Notes under the pieces: model-generated
Told to the model about the DNA's origin: nothing
The model's database searches: none
What the model saw: the letters and a program-made list of their open reading frames with translations, nothing else
Translations under genes and position numbers: made by a program
NCBI GenBank assembly: GCA_021797025.1
Contig: JAKAAK010000043.1
Span: 1 to 16,280 of the forward strand
Length of the DNA stretch: 16,280 nucleotides
Reading direction: 5' to 3'
Source: Thermoplasmata archaeon
GTDB lineage: Archaea; Thermoplasmatota; Thermoplasmata; Thermoplasmatales; Thermoplasmataceae
Shown here: piece by piece, positions 4,721-13,917 of the stretch
How positions within the stretch are numbered: position 1 is the first letter of the stretch
Layout of the letters: every line of letters begins with the position of its first letter

Positions 4721-5911
4721 ATGGATAAAGTATTATTACTGTACTCAGGAGGGCTAGATACCTCGGTCATGGTTAAATGGATTCAGCAGGAAATGAAAAA
4801 AGAGGTTGTTACACTGACATTGAACATAGGGAACAGTAACCTTGATGAAATCAGGGAAAAAGCCCTGTCACTGGGCGTTTCTGATGCCATAGTCATGGAT
4901 GTTAAAAACGAGTTTGCTGAAAAGTATATCAAAAAGGAAATTCTTGCAGATGGCATGTATGAGGGATACCCGCTTTCTACGGCCATTGCAAGGCCGCTAA
5001 TGGCTGAAAAGGCCGTTTATTATGCCGGAGAGTATGGATGCGGCACAATTGCACACGGATCAACTGGCAAGGGCAATGACCAGGTAAGGTTCGAGGTCAC
5101 TGCAAAGGCAATAGATGAGAATATCAATGTTATTGCACCTGTCAGGGACTGGAATATGAACAGGCCGGATGAAATAAATTATGCAAAGAAGTACGGAATA
5201 AAAGTACCGAAAGATGGCAAATATTCTGTGGATGAAAATATATGGGGAAGGTCAGCAGAAGGATCCACCATAGAAAATATAGCAAATCCACTTGAAAATG
5301 ATGTTTATGAGTGGGTCACACCCCTGGAGGAGACCGGAAATGGAGAGACCATAGACATTGAATTCGAAAAGGGAATTCCTAAAATGATCAACGGTGCTGA
5401 ATACGGGCTGGAAGAGCTAGTAGAAAAGATGAATGTAATTGCCGGTAGGAATGGCATAGGGCTGGTAAACCATATGGAAGACAGGGTAACAGGAATTAAA
5501 AGCCATGAAGTCTATGAGGTTCCCGGTGCTATGGCTATCCTTTATGCCCATAAAATGATAGAATCCCTTACTTTAAATAAATATGAACTTGACCTGAAAG
5601 AATACATGGACAACCAGTGGTCTAATTTCGCATACAATGGATTATGGTATGACCCGGTAATGGAGCATATAAACCAGTTTGAGAGCAGTTTGAATAATTA
5701 TGTGAACGGAAAAATAAAGCTTAAACTGTATAAGGGGAACATGGTAATGAAATCCATAGAAAGTGACAATTCTGTATACAACTATGAAAAAATCAGCTAC
5801 GACAACAGTAATTTCAATCAGGATTCCGCAAGGGGATTCATAGACATATACAAAAACAACACCGTTTATACCAACAATGCGAGGAAACAAAAAATTAAAG
5901 TTATCCAGTAA
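4721..5911 (+). CDS. argG: Argininosuccinate synthase
   Basis: Joins citrulline and aspartate using ATP (forming AMP and PPi), the penultimate step of arginine synthesis, in the cytoplasm. The N-terminal ATP pyrophosphatase motif YSGGLDTSV is at residues 8-16. The citrulline/aspartate segments follow: YPLSTAIARPLMA (83-95) and AHGSTGKGNDQVRFE (111-125), then the WGRS segment near 177 and the tetramer-forming C-terminal region. The length of 396 residues is typical. The ATG at 4721 directly precedes DKVLLLYSGG, leaving no room for another start. argH follows after 11 nt, so the two are an operon. A palindrome and the divergent ACT-domain gene lie upstream. Confidence 0.98.
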   Translation: MDKVLLLYSGGLDTSVMVKWIQQEMKKEVVTLTLNIGNSNLDEIREKALSLGVSDAIVMDVKNEFAEKYIKKEILADGMYEGYPLSTAIARPLMAEKAVYYAGEYGCGTIAHGSTGKGNDQVRFEVTAKAIDENINVIAPVRDWNMNRPDEINYAKKYGIKVPKDGKYSVDENIWGRSAEGSTIENIANPLENDVYEWVTPLEETGNGETIDIEFEKGIPKMINGAEYGLEELVEKMNVIAGRNGIGLVNHMEDRVTGIKSHEVYEVPGAMAILYAHKMIESLTLNKYELDLKEYMDNQWSNFAYNGLWYDPVMEHINQFESSLNNYVNGKIKLKLYKGNMVMKSIESDNSVYNYEKISYDNSNFNQDSARGFIDIYKNNTVYTNNARKQKIKVIQ

Positions 5912-5922
5912 CCTTATTGTAA

Positions 5923-7245
5923 ATGATTAAAATGAAAATCTGGTCTGGAAGCGCATCCCCCGAGGCAAGCAATGAAGCATACAGGATAATGCTTGAAAAG
6001 GATATATCAGTTGACAGGTATTTGATACCCTACGAAATCTTATCCCTTATGGCATATAACCTGAATATATACAAAAAGGGCATAGGCAGCAGGGGCGATA
6101 CAGTAAAGACCCTGAAAGTACTCAGGGATTTGTATGGCCAGAATATATCCCTGGACCCTGATCTGGAAGATGTTCATGGCAACATAGAAAGCATTGTACT
6201 GGAAAAAACATCGGGCAGTGCAAAAAATATGAGAATGTTTCTGTCACGGAACGAACAGGTACATACAGATGTTAACTTTTTTCTCAGAGACGTATTGATT
6301 GGCTATGAAAAGATTATTTACGATACATTACTGGGAATTAACAGGATTACACAGAATGGAACAATGCCCGGATATACACATTACCGGCAGGGAATGCCTG
6401 TTACATTCCAGACATATCTGGATTTTATAAAAAATATATTTGTGTATAACTTTGCTCGAATTAATGAAATTGTTAATGTATTGAAGGAATTGCCCCTTGG
6501 TTACGGATCAGGATTCGGATCCATGTCTGATGTTGACTTCGTGGAAGTCGCCTCATATATGGGAATGGAGAAAAAACATAAAAATCCATTATTTTCATTT
6601 ATGCTGTATCCGGATAATTATATCAGGGTGGTGTCGGTGATAAATTCATTTCTCATTGATATATCCAGGATATTCCAGGATATGATAATTTTCAGCGGGG
6701 ATGAAATGAAAATCATAGAACTGCCGCCCGGTTATGTAACTGGAAGCTCCCTGATGCCGAATAAAGTTAATCCGGATTTCATGGAGATATTCCAGGGATA
6801 TGCGGCAAAATCTGTCTCCATGATGAACCTCCTGTATTCAGGAATTATCAATAAAACAACAGGGTATCACAGAGATTTTCAGATCCTGAAGGATGAAATT
6901 CTGCCCTTTATGATAGAATTAAACTCGGTACTCAATGGTTTTCCGCAATTGTTTTCCGGGATAAAATTTAACAGCAAAGCCGCAGAGGAAATACTGGGAA
7001 ACTCCATATATGCAACATACAATTCAAAATTAAATTTTAGATCCAGCGGGAACTGGAAAGAATCATACAGAACTACGGGGGATATGATAAAATCAGGAAC
7101 GCAGCTGAAATCCTATATACCGGAAGACGTTACAACGTATACTGATTTTAATTTCATCAGGGATATGGTAGATGCCAATATCATGTATGTTGAGGAAAGC
7201 AGGGATAAGCTGCTGAAAATGATAGATGATATTCTCCAAATCTAA
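5923..7245 (+). CDS. argH: Argininosuccinate lyase
   Basis: Splits argininosuccinate into arginine and fumarate, the last step of arginine synthesis. It belongs to the fumarase/aspartase superfamily and works as a tetramer. Superfamily regions are present: EDVHGNIE (82-89), SRNEQ (108-112, commonly SRNDQ), GYTHYRQGMPVTF (150-162) with the catalytic-type T-H pair, and the flexible signature loop TGSSLMPNKVNPDFMEI (273-289) with the serine pair at 275-276. The length of 440 residues is slightly short but normal for archaea. The start is ATG 5923; ATG 5932 (giving MKIWSG) is equally possible. No clear Shine-Dalgarno is seen. It is second in an operon with argG and is followed by a hairpin at 7248. 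Confidence 0.97.
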   Translation: MIKMKIWSGSASPEASNEAYRIMLEKDISVDRYLIPYEILSLMAYNLNIYKKGIGSRGDTVKTLKVLRDLYGQNISLDPDLEDVHGNIESIVLEKTSGSAKNMRMFLSRNEQVHTDVNFFLRDVLIGYEKIIYDTLLGINRITQNGTMPGYTHYRQGMPVTFQTYLDFIKNIFVYNFARINEIVNVLKELPLGYGSGFGSMSDVDFVEVASYMGMEKKHKNPLFSFMLYPDNYIRVVSVINSFLIDISRIFQDMIIFSGDEMKIIELPPGYVTGSSLMPNKVNPDFMEIFQGYAAKSVSMMNLLYSGIINKTTGYHRDFQILKDEILPFMIELNSVLNGFPQLFSGIKFNSKAAEEILGNSIYATYNSKLNFRSSGNWKESYRTTGDMIKSGTQLKSYIPEDVTTYTDFNFIRDMVDANIMYVEESRDKLLKMIDDILQI

Positions 7246-7247
7246 AT

Positions 7248-7273
7248 ATTTTATTGGATCGGTCTAATAAAAT
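7248..7273 (+). terminator. Hairpin just after argH stop
   Basis: ATTTTATTGG (7248-7257), loop ATCGGT, CTAATAAAAT (7264-7273): a 10-bp stem with one G-U pair, starting 3 nt after the stop codon. No long U-run follows. It probably marks the 3' end of the argGH transcript or stabilises it, since valS has its own TATA box downstream. Confidence 0.45.
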
Positions 7274-7288
7274 GCTTACTTTATAAAA

Positions 7289-7298
7289 AAATATATAA
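7289..7298 (+). promoter_or_regulatory. TATA-like box of valS
   Basis: AAATATATAA, centred about 29 nt before the valS ATG at 7323. With no Shine-Dalgarno present, this predicts a leaderless or nearly leaderless valS message separate from argGH. Confidence 0.45.
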
Positions 7299-7322
7299 TT
7301 GGATGATACATTAAGATAATGC

Positions 7323-9641
7323 ATGATTGATACAGGCGCCATGGAAAAGAAGTGGAAAGAATACTGGTACACCAATGATATTTTCAAGTTCAACAGAGGG
7401 GAAAAGAATTATACTATAGATACCCCGCCACCAACGGTATCGGGAAAAATGCATGTGGGCCATGCATTCTCGTACCCGCAGCAGGATTTTATTGCAAGAT
7501 ACAAAAGGATGAAGGGGTATAATGTATTTTACCCCTGGGGATTTGATGATAATGGCCTTCCTACAGAGCGCTTTGTAGAAAAGGAGAGAAGGGTAACAAT
7601 TGATAATACACCATTGAAGGATTATATAGAAATATGCAAGGAGGTGAGCCGGGAAGCAGAAAAAGATCTATATCAGGCATGGTACGATACAGGGCTGAGT
7701 GCTGACTTTAAAAATTATATAGATACATCCTCCGATTTTTCAGTAAAAATATCGCAGGAACTGTTCATGGACCTGGCAGAAAAAAACAGAGCCTACAGGG
7801 ATGAGGCACCGTATATAACATGCCCCACATGCCGTACTGCCATATCCCAGATAGAAATGAAAGATGCCATAATAAACACTGACCTGGTTTATTTTAATTT
7901 CAACGGTATTGAAATAGCCACAACAAGGCCAGAGATGCTTGGTGCATGCATTGCCATATTCGTAAATCCGGATGATGAGAGATATAAAAACATGATTGGC
8001 AGGGAAGTAGAGGTTCCACTCTATGGTTATAAGGTAAAGGTAATGTCTGACGACTCAATAGATAAGGAATTCGGAACAGGTGCTGAAATGCTGTGCACGT
8101 TTGGGGATCAGAATGATCTTGCACTCTGGAAGAAGTATGGCCTCAAGGCCAGGATAATACTTAAAAATAACAAAATCAATGATGGCAGCATAATAAATAA
8201 TTATACTATCAAAGATGCCAGAAAAACCATTATAGAGAAACTGGAGGAGAAACATTACATTATAAAAATAGAGAAAATAAAACATTCAGTAAACACCCAT
8301 GAACGGTGTGGAACTCCAATAGAGATCGGTATCAGCAAGCAGTGGTATATAAAAGACCTGGATATAAAGGATGAATTGATAGAATTCGGGAATAAGATTG
8401 AATGGGTACCGGATCATATGAAAACCAGATATAACAACTGGGTAACTGGATTGAAATGGGACTGGTGCATATCCAGGCAGAGATATTTCGGAGTGCCATT
8501 TCCAGTATGGTACTGCAATCAGTGCGGTGCAATTTTATTTGCCGACAGGGATGAACTGCCGGTAGACCCCAGAATTGATAGCAAAAACAGGAAATGCATG
8601 ACATGTGGATCTTCAGATCTATCCCCTGAAACAGATGTAATGGATACATGGGCAACGTCTTCCCTGAGCCCGACTCTATACCTGTCACATGCGGATAATA
8701 TGGATATGTACCCCATGGATGCAAGATTTCAGGGGCATGACATAATTACCTCCTGGGCATTTACAACAATACTCAGGTCATATCTGCATTATGGAAAAAT
8801 ACCCTGGAAGAAAATAATAATCAGCGGGAATGTTTATGATCCGTTCGGGCAGAAGATGAGCAAGAGCAAGGGAAATATCGTGGAGCCTAAGGTTATAATA
8901 GACAATTACGGTGCAGATGCCCTGAGATACTGGGCGTCCACAACAATGCAGGGAGAAAATATAAAACTCAGGGAACAGGACCTAATGCGGGGAAGAAAAA
9001 CCGTTATAAAACTGGAAAATTCACTGAAGCTTGTACAGCTTCTTGCGGAAGGAGAAAAACCTGCCAAAATAGATATTCAATTTCCGGTGAATAGATGGAT
9101 AATATCAAAAATGGAGCATACTGTAAAGGAAGTAACAGAATATATGGACATAAACGAGGTTATGAAGGCAAGAATAACACTTGATAAATTTTTCTGGAAT
9201 ATCTATTGCGATAATTATCTTGAAATAATAAAAAGTGAAACATCCAAGCAGGACAGGAGAAATGAAACACTTTACACTGCCTTCTATGTCATGGAGAATA
9301 TACTGAAAATGTATTCCCCCATAATGCCGTTCATTACAGAGGAGCTTTTCCACCAGATAAATCCTGAAACAAAAAGCATAGCCCTTGAAAGCTATCCTGA
9401 ATTTGAACCTGAATCCATTTTTGTGGAGGAGGGAGAAATAGATTATATAATCGGCATGATAGATAAAATCAGGAATCTAAAAAGCCAGATGAAAATGTCC
9501 ATGGCAGCCCCGCTACAAACTGTAAAAATCCATGGCAATGCAAAATTAATAGAAAAATACAATTATATTCTACAGGGAATAATGCACATAGACAAACTGG
9601 AAATAATAGAATCCACGGAGGATTTTATAGATAATCAATAG
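7323..9641 (+). CDS. valS: Valyl-tRNA synthetase
   Basis: Charges tRNA-Val with valine; class Ia synthetase, cytoplasmic. The HIGH motif is HVGH (44-47) within TPPPTVSGKMHVGHAFSYPQ. A CPTC zinc knuckle is at 167-170. The CP1 editing domain (about 190-330) holds TTRPEMLGA (200-208) and GTGAEMLCTFGD (251-262) for hydrolysing mischarged Thr-tRNA. SRQRYFGVPFPVWYC (384-398) leads into a second four-cysteine knuckle (398, 401, 425, 428). KMSKSKGN is at 511-518. The anticodon-binding domain follows to about 700. At 772 residues it is shorter than bacterial enzymes, and the usual C-terminal coiled-coil arm is reduced. An ATG at 7319 is in another frame and stops at once. The last 7 bp overlap the converging glnA end. 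Confidence 0.98.
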   Translation: MIDTGAMEKKWKEYWYTNDIFKFNRGEKNYTIDTPPPTVSGKMHVGHAFSYPQQDFIARYKRMKGYNVFYPWGFDDNGLPTERFVEKERRVTIDNTPLKDYIEICKEVSREAEKDLYQAWYDTGLSADFKNYIDTSSDFSVKISQELFMDLAEKNRAYRDEAPYITCPTCRTAISQIEMKDAIINTDLVYFNFNGIEIATTRPEMLGACIAIFVNPDDERYKNMIGREVEVPLYGYKVKVMSDDSIDKEFGTGAEMLCTFGDQNDLALWKKYGLKARIILKNNKINDGSIINNYTIKDARKTIIEKLEEKHYIIKIEKIKHSVNTHERCGTPIEIGISKQWYIKDLDIKDELIEFGNKIEWVPDHMKTRYNNWVTGLKWDWCISRQRYFGVPFPVWYCNQCGAILFADRDELPVDPRIDSKNRKCMTCGSSDLSPETDVMDTWATSSLSPTLYLSHADNMDMYPMDARFQGHDIITSWAFTTILRSYLHYGKIPWKKIIISGNVYDPFGQKMSKSKGNIVEPKVIIDNYGADALRYWASTTMQGENIKLREQDLMRGRKTVIKLENSLKLVQLLAEGEKPAKIDIQFPVNRWIISKMEHTVKEVTEYMDINEVMKARITLDKFFWNIYCDNYLEIIKSETSKQDRRNETLYTAFYVMENILKMYSPIMPFITEELFHQINPETKSIALESYPEFEPESIFVEEGEIDYIIGMIDKIRNLKSQMKMSMAAPLQTVKIHGNAKLIEKYNYILQGIMHIDKLEIIESTEDFIDNQ

Positions 9642-10960
9642 ATATCAAGATATCTTTCAATTTCCCAGTCTGTTACATATTGTCTGAAATCATTCCATTC
9701 ATTTTCCTTGACACGTATCAAATTGTTGAAAATGTAATCTCCAAATATCTCCTTCATAAGCGGGCTTTCCCTGAATGCTGTTATGGCCTGGCCAAGAGAA
9801 CCGGGCATTGAATCAATGCCGCATTTCTTTCTCTCTTCCTCATTCATTTCAAAGATATTTTTCTCAACTGAGTCAGGCGGGTCTATTTTATTGTCAATAC
9901 CATCCAGCCCCATGCCGATTATTGCTGCAAACTGAAGATACTGGTTTCCTGCGGAATCCGGAAATCTCAGTTCAAGCCTTTTGCCTTTGGGAGCGGCCGA
10001 TGGAATTCTTACAAGGGCACTTCTATTTCTGTTTGCCCATGCAATATATACCGGTGCTTCATATCCCGGAATCAATCTTTTATAGGAGTTCACAGTAGAG
10101 GCTAGAACAAGTGAGGCTGATTTTACATTGCTGAGTATTCCACCCAGGTAATGCATAGCATATTCACTCAAACCGTGTTTTGTTGATTCTTTGTAAAACA
10201 GGTTCTCATCCCCGGAAAAGATGCTCTGGTGAACATGCATTCCATTTCCATTGACGCCTTTTATCGGTTTGGGCATGAAGGTTGCATAGTATCCGTATTC
10301 ATTGGCTGTTTCCTTCACAACGCTTTTTATCATCATGATCCTATCGGCCATGGTAATGGCATCTGAAAATCTCACATCAATTTCATGCTGCCCGTATGCG
10401 ACCTCGTGGTGTGAAGCTTCCGGTAAGTAATTCAAACCCTCAAGCTTTCTGATTATTTCCTGTTTTACAGTAAATGATCGGTCCAGTGGCTCCTTGTCAA
10501 AGTATCCGCCATAATCACTGGGTTCTATTGTCGGTTCACCATTTTCGTCCTGATTGAAAATAAAATACTCCAGTTCGGGGCCGATGTTTATCTTTTTATT
10601 TTCTTTGGTTAGCCTCTCAACCTGTTTTTCAAGAATATACCTCGGATCTCCCTCAAATCTGGTTCCATCCGGGTTGAATATTTTACATATGAATCTGACG
10701 GTTTTTCCTGCGTAGTTCTCGTTTGTAAGTACTGTATAAGATGACAATTCAGGAACTGCTTTCATATCTGAATTCTCAATCTGTTTATACCCGACAATAG
10801 AACTTCCGTCAAACATCACGCCATTGTAAATTACATCCTCAAACCTATTATGCGGAATGGTCAACGATTTTACAGAGCCGATAATATCTGTAAACTGTAA
10901 TTGCAAAAACTCTACTTTATCTTCCTTTAATTTCTCAATATAGGACTCCTCATCCTGCAT
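9635..10960 (-). CDS. glnA: Glutamine synthetase, type I
   Basis: Makes glutamine from glutamate, ammonia and ATP; dodecameric, cytoplasmic. Motifs: beta-grasp N-domain with FDGSSIVGY (50-58), the metal-binding GPELEYF (127-133), EVAYGQHEID (186-195), NGNGMHVHQS (237-246), NSYKRLIPGYEAP (291-303), RNRSALVRIP (311-320) and RLELRFPD (328-335). The 441-residue length and missing 25-residue insertion fit the GSI-alpha type. The adenylylation site is absent: the position of the modified tyrosine reads NIFEM, with F370. Regulation is therefore not by adenylylation; feedback or a P-II protein is possible. The start is ATG 10960. The gene diverges from a membrane protein, and an inverted repeat lies in the shared 167 bp. 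Confidence 0.97.
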   Translation of the reverse strand: MQDEESYIEKLKEDKVEFLQLQFTDIIGSVKSLTIPHNRFEDVIYNGVMFDGSSIVGYKQIENSDMKAVPELSSYTVLTNENYAGKTVRFICKIFNPDGTRFEGDPRYILEKQVERLTKENKKINIGPELEYFIFNQDENGEPTIEPSDYGGYFDKEPLDRSFTVKQEIIRKLEGLNYLPEASHHEVAYGQHEIDVRFSDAITMADRIMMIKSVVKETANEYGYYATFMPKPIKGVNGNGMHVHQSIFSGDENLFYKESTKHGLSEYAMHYLGGILSNVKSASLVLASTVNSYKRLIPGYEAPVYIAWANRNRSALVRIPSAAPKGKRLELRFPDSAGNQYLQFAAIIGMGLDGIDNKIDPPDSVEKNIFEMNEEERKKCGIDSMPGSLGQAITAFRESPLMKEIFGDYIFNNLIRVKENEWNDFRQYVTDWEIERYLDIY

Positions 10961-11057
10961 ATAACATAATACAGGCAGGTAATAAATACTTTTATGGAAT
11001 TAAAAGAGATATTTGAATTATTTTGCTTTAATCAACCGTATTATTTATAAACTTATC

Positions 11058-11085
11058 ACAATGAGAAATGATAAAATGTCATTGT
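11058..11085. promoter_or_regulatory. Inverted repeat between glnA and membrane protein
   Basis: ACAATGA (11058-11064), 14 nt, TCATTGT (11079-11085). The arms are perfect and 21 bp apart centre to centre, two helical turns, the spacing expected of a dimeric regulator. It lies about 100 nt before glnA and 43 nt before the membrane-protein start. Confidence 0.35.
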
Positions 11086-11096
11086 TGCCCGGAAAT

Positions 11097-11106
11097 ATTT
11101 AATATA
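11097..11106 (+). promoter_or_regulatory. TATA-like box of membrane protein gene
   Basis: ATTTAATATA, centred about 27 nt before the GTG at 11128. This distance supports a leaderless message beginning at that GTG rather than the later ATG at 11155. Confidence 0.4.
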
Positions 11107-11127
11107 GAACTATGATAATCAACTACC

Positions 11128-12276
11128 GTGAACGTTTTAAATAGAAGCAATTTAATGGATATAATAAATTCACTCAAGAACTCTTTATTGCTTGTTCTGT
11201 TATTTTTGCTTCCGTTGCATATTAAGCTGGAATTCATTAAAATCTATATATTTCCATTGCTTCTCACCTACTTCGGCATTATATATTATTTATCTTATAT
11301 TGCTGCAGGGAATATCCTTCAGTTACTGGAAAAGAGGCTGATGATCCTTGCGGGAGCCATGGTAGGAATTGCCGGTGCGTTCATTTTTTCTGTGTATTAT
11401 TTATCTTTAATCCTTGCGTTAACTGCCATACTGGCCTTCGGCAGCTCGATGATAGATTATAGCAGGAGCGGACGTGCCATAATGGAAACAAGATCGTATA
11501 TGTATACCGGCCTACTGATAGGCATTATATTTGTTTCTGAATATTTTAGCGTAATAAAAATAGAATATGTATTTTACAGCATTGCCGTTGCAATTATTAT
11601 TTTTTCTGCAATATTCCAGCTGTCCAGCCATATAAAAATAAGTTACAGAAAAACCACCATTATTAAAAAACTCAAAAGATATGTTATTTCAATCAGTGAT
11701 ATTAGGAGAATCAGAAATGGATGGGCACTGCTATATGCCATATTGCTCAATGTGCTGGTATTTACTTCTATAGCAATTGTTCTGGTAACTGTACCGGTAC
11801 TTTCACTGAATGATGATGGTAATTTAATCATTTATAGATTGCTCGGCATTGCAGCCATATCATTCCTCTGCCTCTTTCTTGGAAGCATTATAAATTCAAA
11901 AATATATTACAGCATCGCTTTCGTGGGATTATTTCCATTTTTACTGCTCATGGGTTTCATTATATCTATAAAAAATACAGAATTCAATCTCATAACAGGA
12001 TTTCTGATGTTCCCGGCAATTGCATTATTTTTTCCCGGCTATAGAAAATATTTCTCGAGAAAATTCCCTAGAAGCGAGATCTACTATGTTAATAAATTCG
12101 CAAACTTTCTGTCCTGGGTCTTTATACTGCCTGTGCCATTGATTTTGTTAAAATTTATCTCTGTGCCTGTTTATGTATTTATTCCCGAATTGATCGCTTC
12201 AATGGCAGGATTGATACTGGCACTTAAATTTACAAATTATCCTGAAATAATATCCGGCAAAAAACATAAAAATTAA
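11128..12276 (+). CDS. Polytopic membrane protein, MFS-like layout, unknown substrate
   Basis: A 382-residue integral membrane protein that I do not recognise at family level. About 11-12 hydrophobic segments are visible, roughly at 18-32, 37-60, 71-90, 91-108, 126-142, 146-166, then after a basic cytoplasmic loop (167-198, rich in K and R) at 199-224, 234-254, 259-281, 288-304, 326-344 and 347-366. A six-plus-six layout with a basic central loop is typical of major-facilitator-type carriers, but no family signature is clear. The C-terminus is basic (SGKKHKN). The start is GTG 11128, chosen from the TATA box at 11097. It precedes the NAC gene by 18 nt, so co-transcription with NAC and the CCA enzyme is likely. 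The function is unknown. Confidence 0.85.
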   Translation: MNVLNRSNLMDIINSLKNSLLLVLLFLLPLHIKLEFIKIYIFPLLLTYFGIIYYLSYIAAGNILQLLEKRLMILAGAMVGIAGAFIFSVYYLSLILALTAILAFGSSMIDYSRSGRAIMETRSYMYTGLLIGIIFVSEYFSVIKIEYVFYSIAVAIIIFSAIFQLSSHIKISYRKTTIIKKLKRYVISISDIRRIRNGWALLYAILLNVLVFTSIAIVLVTVPVLSLNDDGNLIIYRLLGIAAISFLCLFLGSIINSKIYYSIAFVGLFPFLLLMGFIISIKNTEFNLITGFLMFPAIALFFPGYRKYFSRKFPRSEIYYVNKFANFLSWVFILPVPLILLKFISVPVYVFIPELIASMAGLILALKFTNYPEIISGKKHKN

Positions 12277-12294
12277 TAAAAGAAGTAATAATTA

Positions 12295-12633
12295 ATGTTC
12301 ATGAATCCTAGGGATGTACGGAGAATGATGAACCAGATGGGCATAAAATCTACAGAGATGCCTGATGTTAAAGAGGTTATATTGAAAGGTAAAGATAAGG
12401 ACTATGTCATTGAAAATGCATCGGTCACAATGATAGAGGCCCAGGGGCAGAAAACGTTCCAGATAATGGGGACATTCAAGGAAAAAGCAAAGGCAGTTCA
12501 GCAGGAAGAATTCGATGAGGAGGATGTAAAGCTTGTAATGGACCAGTGCAATGTTTCCAGGGAAAAGGCAAAGGAAGCACTTAAAAAAGCAGGAGGGGAA
12601 CCGGCACAGGCAATTCTTGATCTGGGAAATTAA
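12295..12633 (+). CDS. nac: Nascent polypeptide-associated complex protein
   Basis: The archaeal alpha-NAC homologue, a ribosome-bound homodimer that contacts emerging polypeptides. The 112 residues split into an N-terminal basic ribosome-contact part (NPRDVRRMMNQMGIK, 4-18), the NAC beta-barrel (about 22-66, VKEVILKGKDKDYVIENASVT and TFQIMG), and a UBA domain (about 74-111, DVKLVMDQCNVSREKAKEAL then GGEPAQAILDL). The length is normal for archaea. ATG 12301 is an alternative start. It sits between a membrane protein (18 nt upstream) and the CCA-adding enzyme (1 nt downstream), so all three may be one transcript. Confidence 0.96.
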   Translation: MFMNPRDVRRMMNQMGIKSTEMPDVKEVILKGKDKDYVIENASVTMIEAQGQKTFQIMGTFKEKAKAVQQEEFDEEDVKLVMDQCNVSREKAKEALKKAGGEPAQAILDLGN

Positions 12634-12634
12634 A

Positions 12635-13915
12635 ATGAATTATTTTGAAGAACTCCTTGCAAAACAGATGCCGACTGAGGAGGAGAGGAAAAAACTTGCA
12701 GAAATTTCATCTGCTATTCAATTTAAAATAAATGCTCTATGTAAAAGTGAAAATATCAATGCCTCATGCATTGAAGTAGGATCCGTATCAAAAAATACAA
12801 ATCTGAAATCAAGCGATATAGATATGTTCATTACCTTTGATAAAACATATCCGGTAGATTTTATAGAGAAAAAAGGCCTTGAAATCGGACATAGTGTTCT
12901 GGAAAATGGTACAGAGAAATATGCCGAGCATCCTTATGTTTCAGGTTACGTTTCAGGAATTAAGGTGGATATAGTTCCCGCCTTCAGGATCAATGCCGGG
13001 GAGAGAATAGTTTCAACTGTGGATAGAACTCCACTGCACACTGTTTATGTAAATAGCAATACAGATGAAAAAATGATCCATGATATCAGGCTTTTAAAGG
13101 TATTTTTAAAGAGAATAAACGTTTACGGTTCCGAAATAGCAAAATCAGGATTTTCAGGGTATCTATGCGAGCTTCTTATAATACATTTTAAAAGTTTTGA
13201 GGAATTTATAAAGTATATGGCCTCCCTCAGAGGAAAGCTAATTATTCCTGAAGGATCGGATAGGAAATTTACTGAACCGGTGATAATAATAGACCCGGTA
13301 GACCCGTCCAGGAATGCGGGAGCTGCAGTAAGTGAGGAAAACCTTTCTAGACTTAAACTGGCATCTAAAATATATATGACAAAAAGATTTGATATCCTTG
13401 AACATGCAGGGGAAAATAAACCAGGGCGTGGCACAGCCATAAGGATATTTACACTGAGAAAACCGGATATTATAGATGATATAATATATCCACAGGCAAT
13501 CAGGCTAAAAAATAGGTTATGGGACATACTTGAGGATAACGGCTTTATACCCATAGCTTCGGAAATATCCGTAAATGACAATATAGAAATTTTGATTGAA
13601 TGCAAACTTGAAGAACTTCCCGGTGTGGAGATCCACAAAGGCCCGCCGGTTGAATCAAGTGAGGCTATCAAATTTATTGATGTGTGGAACGGCAACCCAC
13701 GACTGATGCGTGGCCCCTATATTTTGAATAACAGGGTATATGTTGATATAAAGGCAAAAAATAGGAATATGGAAGAAATTATAAGAGAAGAATTAAAAAA
13801 TTCCGATATAGGTAAAAATTTGAACGGTTATAAAGATGAGATAAAAATAATAACTGAAACTGAGAATATGGGTTTTGATGTTGAAAACAGGTTTTATTCA
13901 AGATATCTCTTTTAG
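12635..13915 (+). CDS. cca: CCA-adding enzyme (archaeal class I tRNA nucleotidyltransferase)
   Basis: Builds or repairs the 3' CCA end of tRNAs without a nucleic-acid template. Class I nucleotidyltransferase signature: GSVSKNTNLKSSDIDMFITF (49-68) with catalytic D61 and D63; the third carboxylate is D112 in VDIVPAF. RTPLHT (131-136) belongs to the nucleotide-binding pocket. Neck, body and tail domains follow to residue 426, the usual archaeal length being about 430-440. The reading frame is open further upstream to 12551, but that part overlaps NAC out of frame; the ATG at 12635, one base after the NAC stop, is the right start. The tRNA-Gln gene 200 bp away lacks an encoded CCA and so depends on this enzyme. 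Confidence 0.97.
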   Translation: MNYFEELLAKQMPTEEERKKLAEISSAIQFKINALCKSENINASCIEVGSVSKNTNLKSSDIDMFITFDKTYPVDFIEKKGLEIGHSVLENGTEKYAEHPYVSGYVSGIKVDIVPAFRINAGERIVSTVDRTPLHTVYVNSNTDEKMIHDIRLLKVFLKRINVYGSEIAKSGFSGYLCELLIIHFKSFEEFIKYMASLRGKLIIPEGSDRKFTEPVIIIDPVDPSRNAGAAVSEENLSRLKLASKIYMTKRFDILEHAGENKPGRGTAIRIFTLRKPDIIDDIIYPQAIRLKNRLWDILEDNGFIPIASEISVNDNIEILIECKLEELPGVEIHKGPPVESSEAIKFIDVWNGNPRLMRGPYILNNRVYVDIKAKNRNMEEIIREELKNSDIGKNLNGYKDEIKIITETENMGFDVENRFYSRYLF

Positions 13916-13917
13916 GA

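Noticed and set aside
12551..12634. N-terminal extension of the CCA-adding enzyme
   Set aside because: The extension overlaps NAC in another frame, is highly basic without family similarity, and the ATG at 12635 is correctly placed one base after the NAC stop.
13123..13695. A 190-residue open frame on the - strand
   Set aside because: It lies wholly opposite the CCA-adding enzyme, whose motifs are intact; the composition is serine/isoleucine-rich shadow type.
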